From Thermothelomyces thermophilus ATCC 42464 (lineage: Eukaryota > Ascomycota > Sordariomycetes > Sordariales > Chaetomiaceae): a stretch of 64,000 nt of DNA. This document shows, one piece after another, positions 44,776 through 57,300 of this stretch (position 1 is the first letter of the stretch; every line of letters begins with the position of its first letter). The translations under genes and the position numbers were made by a program. The DNA lies in NCBI RefSeq assembly GCF_000226095.1, contig NC_016472.1:5952001-6016000 (forward strand), in the 5' to 3' direction. Under the pieces are notes generated by a model. It made no database searches and was not told the DNA's origin. It worked only from the letters and a program-made list of their open reading frames with translations.

Positions 44776-45519
44776 GTCGGCCGGCAACGAAGGTATCAAG
44801 CTTGTCCTGCAGCGGAGATCAGAGATGGTGTTGACGAGATTAGGATTCCGGCCGACAACTAAAGACTCGACGAAGCGGGTGATCGAAGTCGGAGATGTGT
44901 AATTCGAGGACCAGAAGCTGCAGGTATTGACTTTGAATTATGGCGGTGAAAGCCGTCATGAACCAAGGTAGAAGATTCAACTAATAAATGACCAATGACA
45001 AGCCGGAGGGTCTCTTTTCATGATTTTATAGGCAGTTGGGGCCGTTGGGTACACGCACACTGTTGCGCGTCAGTGATACCCTTAGGAGATGCAGCTCATA
45101 CTTCATCTGGATGCAGCTTCCGGACTTCGAAGTCGATGTACGTCAGGTTGTTAGCTGGGGACCGTGCTGCGTACACCAAGGTGTGCAGATTCTGGGCATT
45201 TAGCTGCCTCCGAACGAACCCCAGCGCGCCCGATGCAACACTAATTACTTCCCGTCAGACAAGCGATCACAATCGGAATCACGCTCAAGTTATATGACAA
45301 TTCTGATTGGGAAAAAAAAGGGAACAAACAAGGCTTTAAAATCAAACTGCGACGTCAATGTCGTCGTCAGGGTATCTGCGTCATCCACAGTCATTACACC
45401 ATATCCTTATCGTGTCAAACATCAAAATCAGCCCCGCATTCCAACCCAGTCTCCCGGCCCCCCTCCCCCTCTCCCCCACCTTTCCCCCCCTTTTCGACCA
45501 GGTTACATATCGTTCGTGC
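44776..45519. other. intergenic
   Basis: About 744 bp between the poly-Gln gene (-) and the MFS stop (-). It may hold a non-coding or coding upstream exon of the poly-Gln gene near 44850-44940 (one frame there reads plausibly for about 27 codons), but this is not supported. Contains the poly-Gln promoter. Confidence 0.35.
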
Positions 45520-48056
45520 TCACTCCGACTCGGCATCCTCACCCTCTACCACCACAACGACATAGCGCCGACAGTTCGCTTCTTGGAAAGCGGCCTCGTT
45601 ATCGACGGCCTCTTCGGTAACGTGAAGTGCGTGGTTGTCGGTGCTGTCCGAAACCATGTGCGCAGTCCCATCCACCGCGTTGATCGCGACAACGTGGTGG
45701 CGATTACGCGCGAGCAGTTCGGGCGGTGCAGCGCCTTCGGGGAACACCACGACGCGCCGTTTCTGCCTCTGCCTCTCCACCCCTTGCGCGGTGTCGCGCT
45801 CCTCGTCAATCACGTACAGACTGCCTGCAGCCAGCAGCGGATCCGTGGCTGGTGCGTGGGGTGCCTCTCGCATGACGTAGCGCCGCTCCGTGCTGCTCCC
45901 CTTGCTTGTGCTGTCACAAGCCTCCGACCGTCTGCGCCCCTGCACGGGCGTCTCCAGCGCTGCCTGGAAACGGACCGAGGAGGTGGACGAGTCCATGCTG
46001 CCAGGCCCCGCCGTTGTAGCTACGGAGAAGTTGTCGACACTGAAGTGGCGGCGGTGCGGGCGATGCTTGCGATTCGCGTCGTGGCGGGCGTCCGACGATC
46101 CCCCGTCCGAGCGAGCATACCGGTCCTCCTTGCCGCTGTAAGCCTCAGGGCTCTGGAACGCGTCGTCATTGGGACCACTGCCCCTTAGCAAGGGGCCAGC
46201 CTCTTCGTCCGAGGTCGTCCCTGCGGAGCGCGCGCGCGCCTCCGAGTAGGGGCTCGCAATCCAACCCTGGAGAAACAGCAAAGCACCAGCGCCCATTCCC
46301 GCTGAGATTACCGCCAACGACTTCGTCATGAACTGCCAGCCGTAAAGGTAGCTGAGGGCGGCAGCAAGGACAGGCCCAAACAGGCCACCCCAGGCGTTGG
46401 CGAGTAGCGGAGCGGCATTGGCCTGCGCTGTGGCACTCCAAGAGTCACCGAAGGAGGAGGACCCTGCAGCATTCGTCATCTCTTTGACCAGCGGGTCTGC
46501 GATGAAACCGGTGGCAGAAGAGATGGCGCCGAGCGTCAGGAGGAACGCGTGTTGTGCAACCTTGGTGTTCTCTTCGAGTTGCCCTAGGTGTAATAAGGCC
46601 GGGATGTAAGCCAGAAAGCCAGTTGTCGCAAGGAACCGGATCGACCGGGGCACGCGTGCCGCGATCGCGCCAGATAAAATCCCGAGCACAGCAGCAGGCG
46701 CTGACAGCGGAACAAACACGGATCCACTTGCTAACACTGACCACTCATATTGGCGTTGAACAAAGAGCGGAAGCACGCTCTGGAGCGCAGAGGTGAGTAG
46801 GCTAAGGACAAGGTATCCACCAAAGGCGACCAAGAGCCGAGGACTCCACGAGAAGGCGGCGACGAAGCTTGTGGGCGCATTGCGCCGACTCGACCTCACA
46901 GGCATCGATGTCGGAGACACTGATCGAGAGGATCTTCCACTGAGGCTGCCGGTCTCAGTTGGAGGCATCGTACCGTAACCGCCCCGCTGGGTCTCCGACG
47001 CGAGGAGAGCCGCTCTTTCGTTCGCAGAGCTGGCCGGAGTGGCTCGCCCGGAACCAGCGGCCAGCAGAGCCAGCACCACGTTCAATGCGACGAGACCGTA
47101 GGCGCTGTAAAATACAGCATCGATACGGTACCGATCGTAAAGTAGCCCGCCGATGAAAGGTGCCGTGGTCATGGCAACGTTTTGCAGGAAGGCGACCGAG
47201 AGCCAATTGCGCCCGGTACTAGACGCCGTAGCAAGCAGCCCGGAAGAAGCGCCGGTGAGAGCTGCAGCTGCGAGGCCCTGAAGAGCGCGCGCCGCTATCA
47301 ACAGAAGGGCATCACTAGAGAACTGGAAAAGGGCAAATGCAACGGCGGTGAGAGCTAGACCGGCTAGCAGTACGACAAAGCCGCCTGGGCCCTGTCGTGT
47401 GAGGAGAGCGATCAAGGCTGTTATTCAAGGAAAAGAAAAAAACAGGTCAGCAAGCGTCCGGGAATTGCATTGACAGAGGCACTCACGAGACGCAACTGCA
47501 ATACCGCCGCTGTAGGCAGAGACGGCGACAGAAATCCATATTTGCAGCGCCTCGGGAGGGATCTGTTGACGCAGCAGGGTTCGGTGTTGAAGGATGGCTG
47601 GGAAGATGGGGAGAACCTATGTCCGGTTAATAGGGCGCCCAACGGCATCGTCCGGCATCCGCGCGAAACTCACAAGGCCCGAGAGAAACGCATCCTGGAA
47701 TAATGGTCAACGGTCAGCACAGCAAAGACGATGGCGCGGCATGCAGAGACCCCACTCACCGAGAAGGTAGCAAGTTTAGCCAGCAGTACGTGGGACGACA
47801 TGGCGCGTGGTTTGGGGCTGAAATGCCTGGCATTCTGTGGGAAGCATTGCCGGCGCTCGGGATTTGAGACTGCCGTTGAGGTCGTGCTCGGGACCGGCTC
47901 CGAATCCGAAGTTTGGAGAGGGGGACCCGTGGAGGAGGACGCGTCAGCGGCGCTCAGATCTGCCGGCGCAGATTGGATACTCATGGGAGAATTTTCTGCA
48001 TTCTCCGAGCCTGCTAAAAGCTGGCGCGTCTCTGGATCTGTCCGATCTTGAGCCAT
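45520..48056 (-). CDS. MFS transporter (DHA1/VMAT-like) with long cytosolic tails
   Basis: Four exons on minus: 47760-48056, 47674-47694, 47487-47616 and 45520-47417, giving 781 aa. The second is a 21-nt microexon (DAFLSGL), needed to complete TM1 between LLAKLATFS and VLPIFPAILQ. The disordered N-terminus (about 1-85) precedes 12 membrane helices, split by a central loop. The C-terminus (about 600-781) is long, acidic and Ser-rich, unusual for a transporter, suggesting regulation or scaffolding. The LPIFPAI and AYSGGIAVAS blocks fit the vesicular amine/DHA1 type. Substrate unknown. The start is ATG 48056 (MAQDRTDPETRQLL); a second in-frame ATG is further in. Confidence 0.82.
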
Positions 48057-49160
48057 CCGCGTCTTGTGCGTCGCCAGCGCGTCTTGGTGCTTGGTGATGT
48101 GGGTCGGTTCGCGTCGGGATCCAGCCCACTGCTTAGCTCGAAGTCCCTTCTTTCCCTGGGGCAGCTCTGAATCCGGCCGGCCGGCACAAAAAACTGAACC
48201 AGCAACCCTCAAACCACCCGGGTTCGGGTGGCGTGTACTCGTACCAAGTAGAGTTTCTTGGACCGCTGCCAACGGAAAAAAAAAAAGCTGTAGTGTACAG
48301 AAGAAAGAGGGGAACCGAAAAAGTCGAGGGTCGTTGCCCGGTTTTCTTAAGCTACAGAAGGGATCACACCTCGCGGTCGCAGTGGGGCATTGACCAACCA
48401 ACACGCCAGGATCGCCCAATTCCCCCGCCCTCAGCACCCCGCAGCCTGATAGAGTCGCTCCCTTCATTGGCCAAAACGAACGCCAAGCTAGTTAGCTCTC
48501 GGCCTTTTGCCAAGCTCGTGCAACCTTCCGGGGCATGTGGTTCAATGCAAGAAGGAACCTCGCCCACTCTTTCCCGAGCCTCAACCACGCCCTCACGCAC
48601 GGCCCTGCGCAATCACCGACCATCCTTTTGCCTTTTCTCGGCGGTCCTCTGGTCGTGTCAGGATCAGCGCTTCCGCCGACGGGTGCAACAGTTCCCCGTC
48701 CGCAGCGCGCAACTTACGACGCCGTGCGACTCGGATCAGGGTCAAGACAAGATCCGGGGCCAAACGCAATGCGAGCTCATCGTTTTCATCGTTCGATTAT
48801 TCTGAGCACGGAGTAACACTCATATACTTTCTGAGAGTTCCACCAATCTTGTGCCCAACGGCCGCATCCACTTCATCATGGTCCAGCTTAATGGAGGTTG
48901 GGACCCCAGACACCGGGGAATACCAAGGAATGCCCGTTGCCGTTGGCTTGCGTGGGTCAGCCCGGCTAAGCAGACCTCAATGTCTGTTGTTGATGTTGAT
49001 GGGGGTTGTTGTAGAACCCACCTCCTCACGACCTTAGTTCTCAGAATTATGGGCTACCACTAATTACCTCCACTTTCCCACTCTCAACACCGAACGGACG
49101 CCTTTCCCATCTTGGATACAACGTCAACCAAGGGTTCGAAGAGACCACCTGGTGGCCAAT
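48057..49160. other. MFS promoter and intergenic region
   Basis: 1.1 kb with no supported gene. Contains an A run near 48276-48287. Several ORFs are shadows. Confidence 0.4.
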
Positions 49161-49322
49161 CCCAAGCAGCTCTTGGAAGAGAAAACCTCAGTTATTTACA
49201 CGTCTCGCGTCCCGACATGATATGCATGGAATTTCCTTGCCCCAAGCAGCTCTTGGAAGAGAAAACCTCAGTTATTTACACGTCTCGCGCCCCGACATGA
49301 TATGCATGGAATTTCCTTGCCC
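49161..49322. repeat. 80-bp perfect-period tandem duplication
   Basis: An 80-bp unit beginning CCCAAGCAGCTCTTGGAAGA occurs at 49161-49240 and directly again at 49241-49320, with one transition between copies. It does not encode a protein. The near identity suggests a recent event. Confidence 0.85.
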
Positions 49323-49671
49323 ACTAGGAAGGCGGAGCCTTTTTATGTTCCTCGACAGAGCACGAACAACCCCATCCGTGAACGGTTGAATAATTGCCAG
49401 GTTTGTTTGCTGCCGCCGCCGCCACCATACCTGGTGGCGAGTTTTCAATGATGTCTCACTCCAGCCCTCAAATTGTGCGGTACAGGGTCGGTACGGCAAT
49501 GTTATCGACGGAAAGAGATTGAGCTATTGGATCAGAAGTTGGATCAGAAGATGTATCAGTCGCAGAGCATGGGGTGGGTGATGGTTGTACAAAGATGTTA
49601 TATCGAATGAACAAAAGAAAGGCAGGCAATGAGCCGAAAATAGAGTCCCGAGGTAGGAGAAGCTCGCCGAA

Positions 49672-49941
49672 TCATTCTACACCGTCCATTTGCAACAGCC
49701 CGACGTATGTCATAACCTCTCTTCTCAAGCGTTCTACCTCCTTTCTTGCTTTTTTCCCATCACCGCTTGCTGATCCTTCAGACTCTGTTAGATGTCCACG
49801 GAGAGTGGCATAATTAACACCCTGGCTGCTCAGCTTTGCTCTCCGCCAACCATCTGTCGAGAGTGTAGTAATCTGACGAAGCTGCTCTCTCAACCAGTCC
49901 GCTGCCCCCACCGTGGATGCAGGATGCGTGACCGCCGTCAA
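49672..49941 (-). pseudogene. 89-codon ORF with coding character, possible gene fragment
   Basis: An open frame with clear protein-like composition: WLREQLRQITTLSTDGWRR, then NYATLRGHL and a Lys/Arg/Glu-rich C-terminus. It opens with a TTG, and no ATG lies in frame before the upstream stop; an acceptor-like CAATTCAG precedes it, so it may be the last exon of a lost or unresolved gene. No family is recognised. It lies 0.8 kb left of the RIP-degraded block, so decay is plausible. Confidence 0.35.
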
Positions 49942-50762
49942 TGTATATGCTGAATTGACAGCTCATGGCGTTGCGGCGGGATAATGAGCGAATCGCGTTA
50001 TGATGAGTGAAATTATCTATCATGGTTTTCTCTCAAGCCGTGATATTTTCGAGGACACCCCATAGGGAGGCTGCTATCTTGGTGGAATCGTCTCGCCCAA
50101 AGCAGGAAGGGGTTGTGAGAGGGAACCTCGCGGATTTGACGGTTATGACTTAATTAGCGCAAGGAATCTCGAGTTTGTCTGCGAAGGACGACGTCAGTCT
50201 GAATGCCCCTCAGTACCTAATAGAGATCACCGACACTAGAGGAGCCTCGCTTCAGGGAATGGTGTTAGATTAGCTGATGGATGATTTGGAAGGTGAAAGA
50301 GAGGAGTACGGAATGACCAAAGTGCTCGTGTCATGAAAAAAGAAGAATGGGCTTCGATGCTGAATATGTAATTAATTACCCGGAGCCATGGTCTCTGTTC
50401 TTCTAAGAAACCTGCAATTCCACTGGTTCTGATCGCCATCTTTCAACATCACAGCACTTCCGTCTACGTGGCATACCCTCGTCTCAGGTGAGCCAAGTAC
50501 ATTATACAGTGGCAGAGCATATGGACCCCTCTCTTCTGGATGGCCAAAGTAGACTAATTAGCGACCCCCTTGCCGCGATCGACATAACCTGATGCATGGC
50601 ATGAACAGGGTAAGCTCAGCCCTACGACTTAGTGTAGTTCCGAGATTTGGTTCGCCTATTCAGAGCCTTGTGGATCTTTCCGGCCCGAGGCTGTGTTTGC
50701 CCCTAGTGTATTCCGTCCATTGTATGTAAACTCGGGGGTGTTTCCCGTAACCTGAGATCCGG
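49942..50762. other. intergenic up to the AT-rich block
   Basis: 821 bp with no supported gene. TAATTAATTA occurs near 50369. Composition is intermediate between the genic part and the fossil block that begins at 50763. Confidence 0.4.
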
Positions 50763-50980
50763 TGATAGAAGATGGTTCCAATAGATGGAAGAAGGTTGGT
50801 AAGTTCTAAATAGTTCAAAAGTGCGATGTCTACCTCCTACGTTGGCTAGCCCTATGGCTCTATATAAGTAGAGGATAGGAACAAAGAACCCTCCGTTTAC
50901 CAGCCCATTTACCAGATCCACAGGTCTTATCTTATCCAGCCTTATATAATAGATACGTCCGTAGACAACGTACTACATCA
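50763..50980 (-). repeat. left LTR of outer Gypsy fossil
   Basis: 218 bp, starting TGATAGAAG and ending CATCA on +. Same family as the solo LTR at 43320-43500 and the right copy at 63790. Contains TATA-like tracts. Confidence 0.85.
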
Positions 50981-53894
50981 AGTCCCCCGCCTAGAAGGAA
51001 AAGCGTAGTGCCTACACTATAGCTCTAAATAGCTCTTAAACGCGCCTTCTTTCCGTAGCAACATTGTAATAGAAAGTAATAGTGTTATCTTACTATTATA
51101 GTGTCCTATATATTTTTCTCTTAGCTACCTATAGCCTTACTTTAGCGTATTTTATCTATAGCTCCTTTCGGGGGAATCTTTGATACCTTCTTATAAGGGC
51201 GTCTATATAGGGGTTTGATCTATATTGCTTAAACTACTATAGGTTGACCTCCCTAGCATGTTTAGTACTTGTTAACTATCTTATATATATAGCGTAGCTA
51301 GAAGTTGGTCTTCTAAATGTCGTATTTATAGCTAAGTCCTTTCTATTTAACTAGGTACTTATACTTGCTACGTATAAGCTTGTAGTTCTAGATACGCTCG
51401 AGTTCGTACTTGTCTCTAGATTCTAAACCGCTATTAGTATAGCTATCCTTAATAGGGTTAGGAGGCGATATAGTATGGTTATATAGGTTAGTGCCTAGAG
51501 GTATAGGTAATAAGTATATTACTAATATTATAGGATAGATGTCTATATTCGGCAGTAGATAAAAATAGTACGCTAAACGGCTAATACGTTTAATGACTTT
51601 AAAAGGTCTAGCGTGCTATTAGGATAACTTATATGATGGTTGACCTAGTAGATAATAGCTATAGTATAGGTATAGATATACTTAGTTGCCTAGCTTAAAT
51701 TCGATGTCGCGATAGCTAGCGTCGTATCTATATTTAGCGCGGGCTATTATAAAGTCTATTACTATCTAGGTATCTTAATATAGATATTCGTGTAGAACTA
51801 GGATATCCTATACTGTTTTTGATAATAGTGCTGTTAGCACTTTTAGTGGCCTGGCTGGTTTGAAACCATATAGTAGCTTATAGGGAGACATGCTAACAGA
51901 GGTGGTATATATGCTGTTTAAATGCCATTAAAGCTATGGAAGTATCGTAGTCTAATTGTCGTTAAGTTTCTTATAGATAAAGAAGTGTAGAGCGATTTCT
52001 ACCATCTAGTTCTTTTGCTTTACGAGACTGTCTCCCTATAGGTAGTATATAGTAGTTATTAATAGCTTTATACCTAACGCTTTCTATATACTAGTCCATA
52101 GCTCTGATATAAATTCATAGTCATAGTTAGATATAATAGCGGTTAGTACTCCCTAGTCAGATAGAAATAGTTATCGTATTAATATATAGCCTTAGTTTAT
52201 AGTGGTATAGTTAGAGTAGCTAGGTATAAGGAGCGTTCGTTTAGACGATTTATAAGATATAGTTATTATTAAATTAAACTCTTTATACCTGTTTAAATAC
52301 TATAGTGTTCTGGCTAACGGAACTAATGGCAATGCCGCTATAACGTCGATAGCGATTACTTATATAGGTAATATATCTAATAGATAAATTGGCTAGTAGT
52401 TACCTATAGGAAGATTACGATCAGTGGCGTTAACTTGATAGACAGGGTAATACTTTATATAGTCCTATATATACCTGGTTTTTCTGTCGATCGTAATGCT
52501 ATGTAAGTTATATATTATCCTATTAGTTCCGAAATGATGCTTCTTATCATAGGCTAAGCTTAGGATATATTACACAAGGCTCGATAGAATATATAGTACG
52601 TGTATACTATCTAGGTAAATGTAGTAAAGGAGCTTGTCAATTAGAACGAATGGTAGCCTACGGTATAAGAAAATAGTAATACCCTTATCGTCAATAGTCC
52701 TATCCACACGGTTGTTTTTTAAATCTTCTATAATAGGAGTATACTTAGCATTAGCCTTATAGCCGTTAACGAACTTTGCCTTGAGATCCGGATCTATCTA
52801 CGCCTTAACGAAAGCAAACTAAACGTTGTCAAGTACGGCCAATCTATCTAAGCGTTTAGAAGGTTCAGGGTCCCCTAAGGCACTTAATCTGCTTAAGGCG
52901 TCTGGTACGAAGTTAAGTTTTCTAGGTAGGTGGTAGATTTTAAGGTTATATTACGATAGGTAAATAGACGTGTTAATTAGGCAACAGTTAGCACGGTCGG
53001 TTAAACTCGTATCTAGGTTAGTTTATTCTATAATACCGCGTATAATAGCATAGTTAGTTAGAATGATAACTAGCATACATACTAAATAGACTATTATATA
53101 TAGTTTACGAATTGCCTAGACTATATAGGCGACTTCTTATTTAGAGGGTCTATATCGTATCTTAGCCTTTGTTAATAGACGGCTTAAGAATATTACTAGT
53201 AGCACTTGGTTGGCTAGGATAGGGTTGCCCGGGCGCTAATCGTATCTATCACGAGTATAGAAGACTATAACGCTAAATCCGCGTTCTAAATAGCCGTCGA
53301 GTTAAATATATAGCTACTTATTAGGATTAAAGTAGTAGAGGATAGTTAGGTTCTCGTGATATATAGCCTCTTATAGGGCTATAAAGGACGCTTCTTCCTA
53401 CTTAGTTAGCTCGAAGGAAGTATAGCTATAGTAGCCTATCCTCTAGGTATAGTTGCTAACTTCTAGTTCGCTAGACTTATAGCTATATGTAAGCAAGTTA
53501 GTCTTGTGTTTCTAGAGCGGCTTGGCGATCTTCGTATAGTATAGAATCAAGTGTCAAAGGAAACTAGTAGCACCTAAGTACTATTCCAGCGCTTTTAATA
53601 TACGTGGAAAGGATAACTACTTAAACGCTTTAACACGCTAATCTATATTAGTAAGGCCAGGACTATCTATACAAAAGCTAAGTAGTTCTACATTTAGGTA
53701 GCCGATATATAACTTAGTAGGTAAGATAATAATATTCTTCTTATAAAATAGATTAAAAATAGTCTTTAAATGTCATATATAATTCTTAGCTATATCTAAG
53801 AAGATAACAATATCGTTAATAAACACGTAATAATAGGAGGAATACAGTTACAATAGCTAATCTATAAACCATTATACATACATAGGCAAATTAC

Positions 53895-54317
53895 TATAAC
53901 AAACCCAACTTAGACTTCCTCTAAAAGGGTTCAGACGAAGGTAGATTAATCAGAATAAGCGTACAGGTCGTCTAAAGGATTCGGTAAAGCCAAAGGGTTT
54001 ATAACAACACTAGAGTTATCTCGTACAGTATTTAACAATACTTAATATAAGTACTATAGTTATAATTACTATCACTAGTAAACTCCTAGAGTCTACCGTA
54101 ACGAGTAACTATTTATATATATAATCCTAGGATTACTAATAGTCGTAGTGATCCTCCGTACTAGCTTACCTAGCTTATATTGTAAGCTAGTAATCCTCTA
54201 TTAGGATTATTTCTTGCCAAGTGTGATCCTATCCTAATTGGCCTATTATTCCTACTATCCTATTAGTCTATTAGGGAGGCGGCTTAGGCGGCGTCCTATA
54301 TATATATTTCTATGACA
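53895..54317 (-). repeat. left LTR of nested Gypsy fossil
   Basis: 423 bp; near-identical in length to the right copy, with many transitions between them. Confidence 0.85.
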
Positions 54318-57300
54318 CGATGCCCCTCCTTTAAGGCTTTTAACCCGAAAGCCTATCCTAGGCCGTTTCAAATAGCGCTAATATCCTTTTTACGTATACC
54401 TTGTAATTTTTTTCTTTTTTCTGTACTACCGGTAATTGATAAGATAGCGGATCGTATCTCTAAGTGCCGATCTTCGAAATCCTAATAGCGCGCTACGCTT
54501 GCTTCTTTTATTGATTCTTCTAGTATAGACATTATACTATATTTATAGTATTTTAAGTGGAACTTGGCTTATCATATAGCGTTAAGCTCTTCTTACTATA
54601 GCAAGTATATACGTTAGGGTCGTTCTTATAATAGTTCCAATATAACGTCTACTTATTTATAGCCTTATTTATTATCTTAATATTTATAGCTAATATTTTA
54701 TAATAACAAAGATTATATCTAAATAAAAACGCGTAAAATAAAAAGAGGCCGATACTAAAGAGGCCCTTTTTGTTCTTTAGACTTAACTTTAGACAGCTAT
54801 CGGTCGATTAGCTTGTCTTCGTTATTAGAAACGTTTCTTAAAGGAGTAGGGTTCTAAGCTATTTCGTTAGGGTATATAGTTTTTAGAGGAAATAAAGGTA
54901 GAAAAACAGAAGGTACGGGATTCTAAGGTATATATTATTAGTAATATATAGTCCTAGGGTATTAACGTCCTATTTAATTAGTCCTCTTTAGGCCTAGATT
55001 TATTAGAGGCTAACTTAGCTATTTTATCTAAACTAGTACCTATAGTTAATCCAGGTTCTAGCAGTAGAACTATTCTAGTTTCTTAGGGCAGTTCAAGTTC
55101 TTAACTAGTTCCTATAAGTTATCTTCTAGTCCGAAATCAAGCTATTTAACTAGATACTATAGTTCCCTATTAATAATATATAAATCCAGAATTTCTTTGA
55201 CGTTCTATTCTTCCTCCTTGTCTTTTACTTCAATATACGTAGCAACCTTAGCGTTTTTTAGTGCTAGTTCGAGAAGTAAAATATAAAAAACGTCTGTCCG
55301 TAGTCATATAGATAACGGTAACAATAATCGATAGTTAGATATCCAGATTCGTTCTTTGATAACAAACGGCCTAACCTTTTTAAAGTCTAGCTTTATACTT
55401 AGTCATTTAGTTTATAGATTTTATATAATTAGATAGACTTTGTCTCCCCTCTCTAGGTAAGATCCCTTGAGCCTATATTTATTATAGTAGTTCTTTATTC
55501 TAGTTCTGATAAACTCGAGTTTCTTTTTAAGCTTCTTATATAGTACGTATATTTGTTTTACTTTGACTACTACTCTTGGCATTATAACCTCTAGTCCTTA
55601 CCTAAGGCCTACTTTATATCCATAGTTTACGAAGAATAGTATAACTTTAGTCGTTTCTATTAGTATCATATTATAAATAAGTTATATTATTAGTAATAAT
55701 ATAACCTAGTTATCTTACTAGTAGTTAACGTAAGAATAGAGGTACTATTTAATAACTTAGTTTAGTTACTCTATTTATCTATTAGTCTATAGGTAATATA
55801 TCATTAATAGCTTACTATTAATGTCTAATTATTATATTAATACTTATTAGAACTTCGATATGAACTTAATATCTCTATCGGTAATCTATTCTTATAGCTA
55901 AACGTATACTAATATAACTTACTAATGGATTATATCTACTAACTATTCCACTATCTAGGACTCCTTATAGGGAAAGAAGTATATCTATTTAGTTAGGCAG
56001 TCTACTATAGTAAGAATACTATTATAGATTACTCTTATAGCTATATCTTTAGATTCCAGTAGCTTTATAATAAAGTCTATTATAACTAAACTCTATAGTT
56101 TATCAGCCATTAACAGTAGCTAAAGTAGCCTATATAGCTTATATTATACCGTTTTACTTTGATTATAGAGATTATAGCTCTATACGACTTCCTTAACTTA
56201 TACTATTAACTATAGAAAGTTATAGTGTTTTTTGACTTATACAATAGTCTTCGTAACTTCTTTATATCCTCCGAGTTTCGACTTATAAAGTTCTCAAATT
56301 ATTCGTAGTTATTAGTCTTTATTATAGATATACGCTTTACCTTAGTACTAGAGTTTCCTATCTTTTTCTTCTACTCTATTAGGTACCGCTAATCTAAGTG
56401 CTACTTGATACTACACCTTATAGATCCTTTCTTCTCGAAAGATTACGTAACATTCTAGGAACAAGTCAAGTAGATTATCTTTTATAGGTATCTACGTTTC
56501 GTAATATAGCGTTCTATTCATTCGTTCCTTGAATAACGGTAGCGTTATTTCCGTTCGTCCTTTTGTATGATCCGTTCATCGGCTTAAGGCATCTGCTTAT
56601 ATATTCTCTTTGCCCTTCTTATAGCAGATCTCAAAATTGAATTCCGTAAGGAATTCTGCCTATCGTATTTATCGTCTATTAAGCTTCTTTATTATTATAA
56701 AGTACTATAAATTCTTATAATCCATATATACTTATACTAGTTCGATTGTACTACTAAGATATAATCACTATTCCTTAAAAGCTTTGATAATTATAAGTAG
56801 TTCCTTGTTATAGATTGGATAATTAAGACGTAGTCCATTAAGCTTCTTTAAAAAGAAGGCTATAGGATATAGCTTCCTTTATTTATCTTATTATCCTAAT
56901 TATCCTCCGATAGTATAGTCTAAAGCGTCCGTTTTTACCTTAAATAGCTTCTTAGGGTCTAGTAGTACTAATATTGGATCTTTAGTAATAGTATTACAAA
57001 TCTACGTAAATGCTTACTTATACTATTCTTCCTATTAGAATTTAGCATTCTTCTTAGTAAGTTCGTATAAAGGTCGTATAATCGCTCTAAAATTTCTAAT
57101 GAACATTCGATAGAAGTTTGTAAATCTAATAAAGCTTTGTACTTCTGTAACTAACGTTAGTTATAGCTAATCCTTAATAGCTTTAACCTTTAAAGGTTCT
57201 ATCTAGATTTATCCTAGGGATATTTTATATCCTAAAAATACCGTTTTCCTAATATAGAATTCGCTCTTTTCCTTATTAACTAATAGCTTATATATATATA

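Noticed and set aside
45358-46188. 276-codon plus ORF opposite the MFS C-terminus
   Set aside because: Antisense shadow of the MFS tail; the minus frame has 12 membrane helices and normal introns.
49161-49322. CRISPR-like or satellite array
   Set aside because: Only two tandem copies without spacers.
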